Assembly: GCA_944332455.1 (NCBI GenBank)
Contig: CALVJY010000003.1
Span: 113,988-157,327, forward strand
Direction: 5' to 3'
DNA: 43,340 nt
DNA from: an uncultured Clostridia bacterium
Lineage (GTDB): Bacteria > Bacillota > Clostridia > Christensenellales > HGM11417
Positions 6,775 through 13,816 of this stretch are shown in pieces; within the stretch, counting starts at the first letter, position 1, and each line of letters begins with the position of its first letter. Made by a program: the position numbers and the translations under genes. The notes under the pieces are model-generated. The model worked only from the letters and a program-made list of their open reading frames with translations. It did no database searches and was not told the DNA's origin.

Positions 6775-9090
6775 CTATTCGGTCCGGAGGGCCACCACGG
6801 GGTCCTTTTTGGCCGCCACCCCGGCCGGGATCAGCCCGGAGATCAGGGTCAGGACCATGCTGATGACCACCAGCAGGACGGCGTGCAGGGGGTTGAGAAC
6901 GGCCACCGTGCCGGCAAAGGAGGCCAGCGAGCTGACGATGGCATTGACCGGAACGGTGAGGATCAGGGCGAACAGCACCCCGATCACCCCGGCGGTAAAG
7001 CCCACGATCAGGGTCTCGGCGTCAAAGACCCGGGAGATGTCCCGTTTTCGGGCGCCGATGCTGCGCAGCACCCCGATCTCCTTGGTCCGCTCGATGACCG
7101 AGACGTAGGTGATGATGCCGATCATGATGGAGGATACCACCAGCGAGATGGCCGCGAAGGCGATCAGCACGTAGGAGATGATGTTGATCATCATGCCCAC
7201 CGAGTCGGTCATCATTTCGGCCATGTCGGTGACCATCAGGGTATCCTCCCGCTCCTGGGCGCCCAGAATGACGTTGTAGGAGTCCAGATAGGACTTGATG
7301 GCCGCTTTGTCCTCGAAGGAGGCGGGATAGATGTAGATGGAAGTGGGCAGCGAGGAGGCGCCCAGCTGCTGGAGCAGGCTCTCCAGCCCCGCCGCGTCGA
7401 TGTCCGGGGTGTTGATGAAGATGCTCTTGTCCGGCGAGGCCTTCTGGGCGGCGGCCACGTCGGAGGCCGCGCCTTCGGCCAGGAGGCGGTCGGTCAGCGC
7501 CGGGGAATAGACCAGGCCGTTCCCGTACAGCTGCAGAGAACTGGCCTCCCCCAGGCGGATGATGCCCACCACCCGGATCTCCAGCGAATCGGGGTCGTTG
7601 TACATGCCCTCGTAGTCGCTGTTGGCTCCATAATAGCCCAGATCGGGAGAGTAGATGTAGTAGTCGTCGGGAAAGATGACCTTGTAGCGAAGCTGCATCA
7701 GGCGGTCAAAGGAGATCTTTTCGCCGTCCTCGGCCGTGATCCCCAGCCGGCCCAGCATGGCCACCGAAAGCTGATTATACTGGTTGACCACCAGGGCCAC
7801 CTCGTCCTCGGCAGCGGGCAGATGACCGGTCAGGACGTCGTACTGCTCCTCCATGAAGGTCAGATTGTTCAGCATCTCCGACCAGTTGATGCCGCTGGTG
7901 CTGACGCTGACGTACTGTCCCTGGTCGTTCAGCGTGACCAGATTGGTCCGCAGCTGCCGCCCGTACTGAATGGCGGTGATCAGGGTCGGGTCGATCTGCT
8001 CGACGTAATCCACCAGCTGCTGGTCGATGACGTTGGTGTGATAGAGGCTGGACTGCGTGGTCTCGTAGGCGGTGATCTCCTGTTCGTCCGGGAACTTTTC
8101 CTCATCGCTGCCCGAGCCGCCGAGAAACTGATCGAACATGGATTCCATGTCGTAGTTGTAGGCCGTCTGGTTGATCTGCAGGGGATAGTTGGTCAGCATC
8201 TCCCGCTGCATGGTGTTGAGGAAGGAAGTCAGCCCGTTGGAGAGGGCTAAAACCAGCGCGATGCCCACGATGCCGATGCTCCCCGCGAAGGCGGTCAGCA
8301 CGGTCCGGGCCTTTTTGGTGGTCAGGTTTTTGAAACTCAGCGAGAGCGCCGTCCACAGCGCCATGGAGGTCCGCTTCAGCTTGACCGGCTCGCCCAGATT
8401 GATCACGCCCTCGGCAAAGGGGTTGGAATCGGACTGCACCTTGCCGTCCAGCAGGGTGACGATCCGGGTGGAATAGCGCTCGGCCAGCTCCCGGTTGTGG
8501 GTGACCATGATGACCAGCCGGTCGGCGGCGATCTCCCGCAGCAGCTCCATGACCTGCACGCTGGTCACGCTGTCCAGCGCCCCGGTGGGCTCGTCGGCCA
8601 GGATGATCTGGGGATCGTTGACCAGGGCCCGGGCGATGGCCACCCGCTGCATCTGCCCCCCCGAAAGCTGATTGGGCCGTTTGTCGGCCTGTGCCGAGAG
8701 GCCCACTTTGGCCACGGCCTCCTCCGCCCTGCGCCGGCGTTCGGATTTGGAGACCCCCGAGAGGGTGAGCGCCATCTCCACGTTTTCCCGCACGGAAAGG
8801 TGGGGGATCAGGTTGTAGCTTTGGAAGACAAAGCCCACGGTGTGATTGCGGTAGGCGTCCCAGTCCGCGTCCCTGTAGGACGACGTCGGCCGGCCGTCGA
8901 TGTAAAGCTCCCCCGCGCTGTAGCGGTCCAGCCCCCCGATGATGTTCAAAAGCGTGGTCTTGCCGCAGCCGGACGGCCCCAGAATGGAGACAAACTCGCT
9001 CCTGCGGAAGCAGAGAGAGACTTGATCCAGGGCGCGCACAAAGCTGTCCCCGCTCTTGTAATCCTTGATGATTCCCGTCAGTTTGAGCAT
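6775..9090 (-). CDS. ABC transporter, fused ATPase-FtsX/MacB-type permease (771 aa)
   Basis: It has the same architecture as the protein at 1399-4095 but with a shorter extracytoplasmic domain. The ATPase has [25 protein letters not shown] and MVTHN. TM1 follows at about residue 265 ([20 protein letters not shown]). Three C-terminal TM helices include [23 protein letters not shown], a loop shared almost word for word with its paralogue. The start ATG at 9090 has a purine-rich GAAGGGAAGG upstream, and a longer frame to 9255 crosses the promoter and is rejected. No regulator gene is attached. It probably exports or extracts a peptide or lipid from the membrane; the substrate is unknown. Confidence 0.9.
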   Translation of the reverse strand: MLKLTGIIKDYKSGDSFVRALDQVSLCFRRSEFVSILGPSGCGKTTLLNIIGGLDRYSAGELYIDGRPTSSYRDADWDAYRNHTVGFVFQSYNLIPHLSVRENVEMALTLSGVSKSERRRRAEEAVAKVGLSAQADKRPNQLSGGQMQRVAIARALVNDPQIILADEPTGALDSVTSVQVMELLREIAADRLVIMVTHNRELAERYSTRIVTLLDGKVQSDSNPFAEGVINLGEPVKLKRTSMALWTALSLSFKNLTTKKARTVLTAFAGSIGIVGIALVLALSNGLTSFLNTMQREMLTNYPLQINQTAYNYDMESMFDQFLGGSGSDEEKFPDEQEITAYETTQSSLYHTNVIDQQLVDYVEQIDPTLITAIQYGRQLRTNLVTLNDQGQYVSVSTSGINWSEMLNNLTFMEEQYDVLTGHLPAAEDEVALVVNQYNQLSVAMLGRLGITAEDGEKISFDRLMQLRYKVIFPDDYYIYSPDLGYYGANSDYEGMYNDPDSLEIRVVGIIRLGEASSLQLYGNGLVYSPALTDRLLAEGAASDVAAAQKASPDKSIFINTPDIDAAGLESLLQQLGASSLPTSIYIYPASFEDKAAIKSYLDSYNVILGAQEREDTLMVTDMAEMMTDSVGMMINIISYVLIAFAAISLVVSSIMIGIITYVSVIERTKEIGVLRSIGARKRDISRVFDAETLIVGFTAGVIGVLFALILTVPVNAIVSSLASFAGTVAVLNPLHAVLLVVISMVLTLISGLIPAGVAAKKDPVVALRTE

Positions 9091-9129
9091 CGCCTTCCCT
9101 TCGGAGGACCTCCCGGTCGATTTTTCATT

Positions 9130-9138
9130 ATTATAGCA
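9130..9138 (-). promoter_or_regulatory. Extended -10 promoter of the 6775-9090 ABC gene
   Basis: On the minus strand TGCTATAAT (TATAAT at 9130-9135 with the TGn extension) lies about 40 bp ahead of the ATG. No good -35 is at the right distance, which is tolerable for an extended -10. Confidence 0.6.
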
Positions 9139-9226
9139 TCTTTTCGTGTCAAACATTCGAATCAGTGTGTAAATTATGTGAAAAATCTTTTTTTGAAGGC
9201 CTTTTGCCTCTGTACAGCAAAACCGC

Positions 9227-9243
9227 CCCCGGCAGAGCCGGGG
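9227..9243 (-). terminator. Probable terminator of the ABC-2 exporter pair
   Basis: A 7-bp GC stem (CCCCGGC with GCCGGGG, loop AGA) lies downstream of the permease stop. On the minus strand it is followed by GGCGGTTTTGC, a short U-run four bases away, so it is weaker than the others. Confidence 0.5.
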
Positions 9244-9279
9244 CCGTAAGTCCATGAAAACGCTCGTAATTTTACTTTT

Positions 9280-10914
9280 TCAGTCCTCGATGCGGGCGAC
9301 CCGGCGCTCGACGTTGCGGTACAGGATCCTGCGGAATACGACGTTGAGGACGGCCGCCCCCCCGATCAGCAGGATCCAGGCGGCGATGACCACATAGGGA
9401 TAGGGCAGCGCCCCGGACTGGCCGAGCGAAAATGCCAGCACATACAGGAGGGCTGCCGGGACGATGACGGCCAGCGCCACCCCCATGGCCTTGAAGGAGT
9501 TGACGTTGTTTTTGAGGGCGGCGGACAGGGATTCGTAGTGCAGCTTGGGATTGCTGATGTCAAAGCTGCACAGCAGATGGGTGATGCCGTCCCCGTAGAT
9601 CAGCAGAAAGACCAGCAGAAAGGCATTCTGCCAGATCTCGCCCCGCAAAAAAAAGGTCAGGGTCAGACAGCCCACCGCCACCGAGACCGCGGTGATCAGC
9701 CGGGCCAGCAGCACCTTGGTCCGGATCTGCTCCCCGAAGGGCAGCGGAAAGGTCTTCATCAGGGGGAAGTTCTCCCCCTCCCGGGTCAGGGTGGACAGCG
9801 CGGTGTAGTTCATGCTGACCGCGATCATGCCCAGAAAGAACAGTCCCTCGATCACGGCCGTCAGGCTGGCTGCGGCCGCCTCCTCCGCCATGCCCTCGAA
9901 GCTCTGCGTCATCAGTCCCAGGACCAAAAGCATGATGGGACAGAAGGCCACCTGCAGCAGGGTGTAAAAGGCCAGCGTGGGATTGCGGAAGATCTCCTTA
10001 AAGTCCTTTTTCAGCAGGGCACGGGCGGCGCTGCTCCCCCGATACTCCACCTTGCCGGCCTTTGCCGTCCAGGTCTGTTCCAGCTGGGCGGAGAGGCTGC
10101 GGCGGAAGATCCCGGCCGAGACCGCGCAGGCCAGTCCGCCCAAAGCGGCGAAGACCCCCACGGTGATGCCCAGATTGGGCAGCACGTCCACCCCGCAGAT
10201 CAGCCGGGCCAGAGAGATGTCCGGGATCACCCAGGCCATGGCCTGTTTGAGGGCCAGAATGGCCTCCTCGGGGAGGACGATGGTCTCGTCGGATCCCATC
10301 ATGCCCCCGAAGACGGCGTACCAGCCGACCAGGGCGGCCGCGAACAGCAGGAGGAGCACCACGCTGGTCAGCGCCCCCTTGTAGCGGAAAAAGGAGAACA
10401 GGTACATGATGGGCAGGGCCAGCAGGGCGGCCAGCAGCAGGGGCAGCAGGGGCAGCACAAACACCGAGACCAGCAGCAGCAGGTAGTACGCCGGCCCCAT
10501 GCCCGCCATCAGGCCCATGGTGATCCCCCCCGTCAGCACCACAAAGGCCGAGATCAGCAGTTCCGTCAGGTAGACGTAGGTCAGCTTGGCGAAGAACAGC
10601 ACCGAAGATCTGACGGGCAGCGCCAGCACGAACTCGGTGTCCCGGGAAAAGAACATCACCCCCACGATGGTGGCCGTGCCGAAGATCAGCACCACGGCCT
10701 GGGTGACCAGAAAGAGGATGGTCAGAAATTCGGGCACCGCGTCGTACTCGACAAAGTACTGCCCGATCCCCAGCGTGCCCGCCACAATCATGAAGCCGAA
10801 GACCAGCCCCACGGCGGCAAAGCCCACGATCATCAGGGGCAGGGTCCCCTTCTTCCGGTCGAAGCGGAGCATGTTTTTCAGGGTGACCTTGAACAGGGTC
10901 CAGAAGCTGCTCAT
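9280..10914 (-). CDS. ABC-2-type exporter permease (544 aa)
   Basis: This very hydrophobic protein has a short cytoplasmic N-terminus (MSSFWTLFKVTLKNMLRFDRK) and roughly twelve TM segments in two halves. A soluble middle part (about residues 285-315) contains a basic KKDFKEIFRNP motif that resembles the N-terminal amphipathic lead-in and suggests an internal duplication typical of ABC exporter permeases. The start at 10914 overlaps the ATPase stop by ATGA, favouring it over an in-frame ATG five codons upstream. It forms a transporter with the ATPase encoded at 10911-11699. The substrate is unknown. Confidence 0.85.
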   Translation of the reverse strand: MSSFWTLFKVTLKNMLRFDRKKGTLPLMIVGFAAVGLVFGFMIVAGTLGIGQYFVEYDAVPEFLTILFLVTQAVVLIFGTATIVGVMFFSRDTEFVLALPVRSSVLFFAKLTYVYLTELLISAFVVLTGGITMGLMAGMGPAYYLLLLVSVFVLPLLPLLLAALLALPIMYLFSFFRYKGALTSVVLLLLFAAALVGWYAVFGGMMGSDETIVLPEEAILALKQAMAWVIPDISLARLICGVDVLPNLGITVGVFAALGGLACAVSAGIFRRSLSAQLEQTWTAKAGKVEYRGSSAARALLKKDFKEIFRNPTLAFYTLLQVAFCPIMLLVLGLMTQSFEGMAEEAAAASLTAVIEGLFFLGMIAVSMNYTALSTLTREGENFPLMKTFPLPFGEQIRTKVLLARLITAVSVAVGCLTLTFFLRGEIWQNAFLLVFLLIYGDGITHLLCSFDISNPKLHYESLSAALKNNVNSFKAMGVALAVIVPAALLYVLAFSLGQSGALPYPYVVIAAWILLIGGAAVLNVVFRRILYRNVERRVARIED

Positions 10915-11699
10915 CGGCTCCCTCCCCATCCCGCCGGCGGCAGGGGCGGCTGTCCCGGGGGCGGCGGAAAGGCGGCCTCGCCGGGGGTCCCGGTCAGCTG
11001 GAGGAAGTACTGCTCGAGGTCCGTGCCCTTTTCCCGCAGCTCGTCCAGCGTGCCCACGGCGATCAGGCGGCCGCCCGAGATGATGCCCACCCGGTCGCAG
11101 ACCTTCTCCACCACCTCCAGCACGTGGGAGGAGAAAAACACGGTGTTGCCCTGCCGGCAGTGCTCCTTCATCATTTCCTTCAGATTGAAGGCGGACTGGG
11201 GATCCAGACCGGTCAGGGGTTCGTCCAGCACCCAGAGGGCGGGATTGTGCACCAGCGCCCCGGCGATGCAGATCTTCTGCTTCATGCCGTGGGAGTAGGA
11301 GCGGATCTGCGAGGAGGCCGCCTGGGTCAGGCCGAACACGTTCAGGTAGTAGTCGATGCGGGCCCTGCGGTCGGCCTCCCCCACCTGATAGACGTCGGCC
11401 ATAAAGTTGAGAAACTCGATGCCGGTCAGCCGCTCGTAGACGTTGTGGTTGTCCGAAACGTAGCCGATCTTTTTCTTGGCTTCGACGGGATCCTTCAGCA
11501 GATCCACCCCCTCCACGGTGATGCGGCCGGAGTCGGGCAGCAGGATGCCGCAGAGCATCTTGATGGTGGTGGATTTTCCCGCCCCGTTGGGGCCCAGAAA
11601 GCCGAAGATCTCCCCGCTCTCCACCCGCAGCGAGAGGTCGTCCACCGCCCGCTGGCGGCTTTTGGCGTAGGTTTTGGTCAGATGTTCCAGGGTTAAAAT
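10911..11699 (-). CDS. ABC transporter ATP-binding protein, probable AUU start
   Basis: Walker A LGPNGAGKST, Q-loop, signature SHGMKQK (a variant of LSGGQ common in this subfamily), Walker B WVLDEPLTGLD and the switch histidine in FFSSHVLE are present. A proline-rich tail (PPPPGQPPLPPAGW) ends the protein. The nearest ATG/GTG/TTG start, GTG at 11645, would cut off the first strand (LTLEHLTKTYAKSRQRAV), which every such ATPase has. The frame stays open to 11699, where an ATT codon sits 9 nt after a GGAGG. Hence I extend to an AUU start giving 262 residues. It is coupled by ATGA to its permease. Confidence 0.85.
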   Translation of the reverse strand: MLTLEHLTKTYAKSRQRAVDDLSLRVESGEIFGFLGPNGAGKSTTIKMLCGILLPDSGRITVEGVDLLKDPVEAKKKIGYVSDNHNVYERLTGIEFLNFMADVYQVGEADRRARIDYYLNVFGLTQAASSQIRSYSHGMKQKICIAGALVHNPALWVLDEPLTGLDPQSAFNLKEMMKEHCRQGNTVFFSSHVLEVVEKVCDRVGIISGGRLIAVGTLDELREKGTDLEQYFLQLTGTPGEAAFPPPPGQPPLPPAGWGGSR

Positions 11700-11835
11700 G
11701 GCGGTATACCTCCGAAAATTTTCAAACCGTATTCTTGTAAACGCCCTCGAAGCGCTTCAAACAGCAAAACGAGGGGCAAAAACCATATTTACAAATTTAT
11801 AAGCGCCCGCATTGATAAACGCTTGCGGACCGGGT

Positions 11836-12170
11836 GCAGCAAAAGACAAACCGCAAGAGCATCGGGCCACTGATCGCAGCAGAAAGCCGTCCGAAAAAAC
11901 TGCGGGTGACTGATCACAATAAGCGACAAGTCAAAAAGCTATTGGGCCACTGATCACAGCAAACGGAAGGCCGAAAGAGCATCGTACCACTGATCACAGA
12001 AGCAGGCAAGCCACCGGACCGATCACGGCAGAGGCCGTCCGAAAGGCCGCGGGCGATGGATCACAATGACCGACAAGTCAAACGGACATCGGCACCGTTC
12101 ACAAAAGGGCAAGCCAACCGGGCATACGGACCGATCGCGGCAAAGAGCAGACCGAAAGACCGTCGGGCGC
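11836..12170. repeat. Degenerate tandem array, about nine units of about 40 bp
   Basis: Each unit begins RCARNA and ends CACTGATC or a close variant. Unit ends fall at 11875, 11915, 11955, 11995, 12024, 12062, 12100 and 12136, with a ninth partial unit to about 12170. The first four are exactly 40 bp and later ones are 29, 38, 38 and 36. Units 2-3 and 6-7 resemble each other more than their neighbours (both pairs carry CGACAAGTCAAA at the same phase), so there is a higher-order duplication. There are no identical repeats and variable spacers, so it is not CRISPR. It fills most of the 500-bp gap upstream of the ABC ATPase (11700-12201). The remainder (11700-11835) holds only the GGAGG ribosome site. 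Confidence 0.8.
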
Positions 12171-12201
12171 CCGAAGCCGGCGCCGGACCGAAGGCCGGTG
12201 C

Positions 12202-12372
12202 TCAGTCCTCCCCTCCCTTCCTCTCCCGGCCGGCCTTTTTGACGGCCTGACTCAGCAGAAACTCGATCTGGCCGTTGAGACTGCGGAATTCGTCCTCGGC
12301 CCAGAGATTGAGCTCCTGCCACAGCTTGGGCGAGAGCCGAAGCAGAATGGATTTTTTCTCGTTTTTTTCCAA
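12202..12372 (-). CDS. Small Arc/MetJ-type ribbon-helix-helix protein, TTG start
   Basis: This 56-residue protein reads MEKNEKKSILLRLSP then an ELNLWAEDEFRSLNGQIEFLL core and a basic/acidic tail. The pattern, a short beta-strand with alternating hydrophobics followed by two helices and an N-G-Q-I motif, is that of Arc-type ribbon-helix-helix DNA-binding proteins. The TTG at 12372 is chosen because a perfect GGAGG lies 7 nt upstream. A longer reading frame to 12471 lacks any ribosome site. It follows the SPFH gene on the same strand by 260 bp, so it may form an operon or autoregulate. The DNA target is unknown. Confidence 0.8.
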   Translation of the reverse strand: MEKNEKKSILLRLSPKLWQELNLWAEDEFRSLNGQIEFLLSQAVKKAGRERKGGED

Positions 12373-12590
12373 ATCGGGACCTCCGAAGTTCTGTTCTCCT
12401 GTTTTCCTGTCCGCATCCGGCGGCCGGGGCCAACCGGCTCCCAACCCCTGACCCGGCCAAAGGCGCGCCACGCCCCTCCGGGTCGGGGCGGGCAGAGCAG
12501 AAGCCCTGCCCCCGCCGAAAGGGAAAAAGACCGGACAGCTGTTTTGGGTGCGCCCAGTAGGCAGAAAAACTTAAAAACAGGGAGATTCCT

Positions 12591-12630
12591 TTGGCCCGGC
12601 AGGGCCGGGCCAAAAAGGGTTCCCCTTTTG
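12591..12630 (-). terminator. Tandem hairpins after the SPFH gene
   Basis: Directly after the SPFH stop, the minus strand has AAAAGGGGAACCCTTTTT (about 12613-12630), whose 3' arm is itself a U-run. A perfect 10-bp GC stem follows (12591-12600 with 12604-12613, loop AGG). Together they could terminate or attenuate transcription into the ribbon-helix-helix gene. The second stem lacks a U-tract. Confidence 0.5.
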
Positions 12631-12631
12631 A

Positions 12632-13549
12632 TCAGTAGATGCTGCCCGAATTGACCACGGGCTGGGCGTCCTTGTTTCCGCAGAGCACCACCAGCAGGTT
12701 GGAGACCATGGTGGCCTTTTTCTCCTCGTCCAGCTGGACCACGCCGTTTTCGCTGAGCTTGTTGAGGGCCATCTCCACCATGCCGACCGCGCCCTCGACG
12801 ATCTTCTGCCGGGCCACGATGATGGCCGAGGCCTGCTGCCGCTGTAGCATGGCGGCCGCGATCTCCGGCGCATAGGCCAGGTGCGAGATGCGGGCCTCCA
12901 GGATCTCGATGCCGGCGATCTCCACCCGGCTCTGCAGCTCCTGCCGCAGCACCTCGGAGATCTCCTGCGCGCTCCCCCGCAGGGACTTCTCGTCCCCCTG
13001 TTCGGACATGTCGTAGGGGTACAGCCTGGCCACCTGGCGGATGGCCGAATCGGACTGGGTGGAGACGAACTGGGTGTAGTCCTCCACCTTGAACAGGGCC
13101 TTGGCGGTGTTGGTCACCCGCCAGATGACCACCACCCCGATCTCGATGGGGTTGCCGTCCTCGTCGTTGACCTTCTGCTTTTCGTTGTTCAGGGTCCGGG
13201 CCTTCAGAGAGATCTTCATCTTGGAGGCAAAGGGATTGATGAAGAAAAAGCCCTCGCTGACCACGCTGCCGATGTAGCGGCCGAACAGCACCAGCACCCT
13301 GGCCTCGTTGGGGTTGATCACCTTCAGGCCGGGCGTCAGCACAAAGGCCAGGATCAAAAGCACGGCGCCCCCGATCCAGCCCGCGACCCCCCAGGGCTCG
13401 GCCGGGCCGTCCTCCGGCGTGCCGATCCCCCCGACCACCATCAGGCCGATGGCGGCGGCATACAGCAGCAGGACCACAAACAGCATCAGCCAGCCCGACC
13501 GGGGGCGGTAGATGATCTCGTTGTACTCTTTGACCGATTGTTGTTCCAT
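12632..13549 (-). CDS. SPFH (band 7/prohibitin) domain membrane protein
   Basis: This 305-residue protein has two adjacent TM helices (about residues 20-41 and 54-74). An SPFH domain follows (about 75-230: [52 protein letters not shown]), then a helical region with the hallmark [16 protein letters not shown] and [21 protein letters not shown] proteins oligomerise as scaffolds in membrane microdomains and often modulate proteases or stress responses. The ATG at 13549 has AAGGAG 8 nt upstream. The ribbon-helix-helix gene lies downstream. No NfeD-like partner is adjacent. Confidence 0.92.
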   Translation of the reverse strand: MEQQSVKEYNEIIYRPRSGWLMLFVVLLLYAAAIGLMVVGGIGTPEDGPAEPWGVAGWIGGAVLLILAFVLTPGLKVINPNEARVLVLFGRYIGSVVSEGFFFINPFASKMKISLKARTLNNEKQKVNDEDGNPIEIGVVVIWRVTNTAKALFKVEDYTQFVSTQSDSAIRQVARLYPYDMSEQGDEKSLRGSAQEISEVLRQELQSRVEIAGIEILEARISHLAYAPEIAAAMLQRQQASAIIVARQKIVEGAVGMVEMALNKLSENGVVQLDEEKKATMVSNLLVVLCGNKDAQPVVNSGSIY

Positions 13550-13584
13550 GACGGTTCTCCTTGCAATATTTTTTTGCTACTTAA

Positions 13585-13613
13585 ATGATATCATAATCAT
13601 ATCGCAAAGTCAA
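13585..13613 (-). promoter_or_regulatory. Sigma-A promoter of the SPFH gene
   Basis: On the minus strand TTGACT (13608-13613), a 17-bp spacer and TATCAT (13585-13590) lie about 35 bp ahead of the ATG. Confidence 0.7.
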
Positions 13614-13692
13614 GCGTTTGCAGCCCCTTTTTTGCAAAGCCCACTGCGGGGAGCCGGGAGCGGACATCCGCTCCTCCCGCCCGGCCGGAAAG

Positions 13693-13784
13693 AGGCACGG
13701 AAGGCATGAAAAGAGGAGGTTTTGGCCCATATCATGGCCGAGGCGGAAAAATCGTGAGGCCCGGAGGGCATGAAAAAAGGGAGG
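13693..13784. repeat. Imperfect 27-bp direct repeat between ispH/S1 and SPFH genes
   Basis: AGGCACGGAAGGCATGAAAA... at 13693-13719 recurs as AGGCCCGGAGGGCATGAAAA... at 13757-13784, 64 bp apart, with a few substitutions. The second copy overlaps the 5' arm of the terminator at 13774-13802. Confidence 0.7.
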
Positions 13785-13802
13785 CTCGGGGCCTCCCTTT
13801 TT
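13774..13802 (-). terminator. Intrinsic terminator of the cmk-plsC-ispH/S1 operon
   Basis: AAAAAGGGAGGC (13774-13785) pairs with GCCTCCCTTTTT (13791-13802) around a 5-nt loop. It lies 15 bp past the ispH/S1 stop and is followed by T residues on both strands. Confidence 0.85.
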
Positions 13803-13816
13803 GATCAGGTGCTTGC

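Noticed and set aside
11836..12170. CRISPR array
   Set aside because: Regular 40-bp period, but the units are degenerate along their whole length with no identical repeat/unique spacer pattern, and no cas genes are present.
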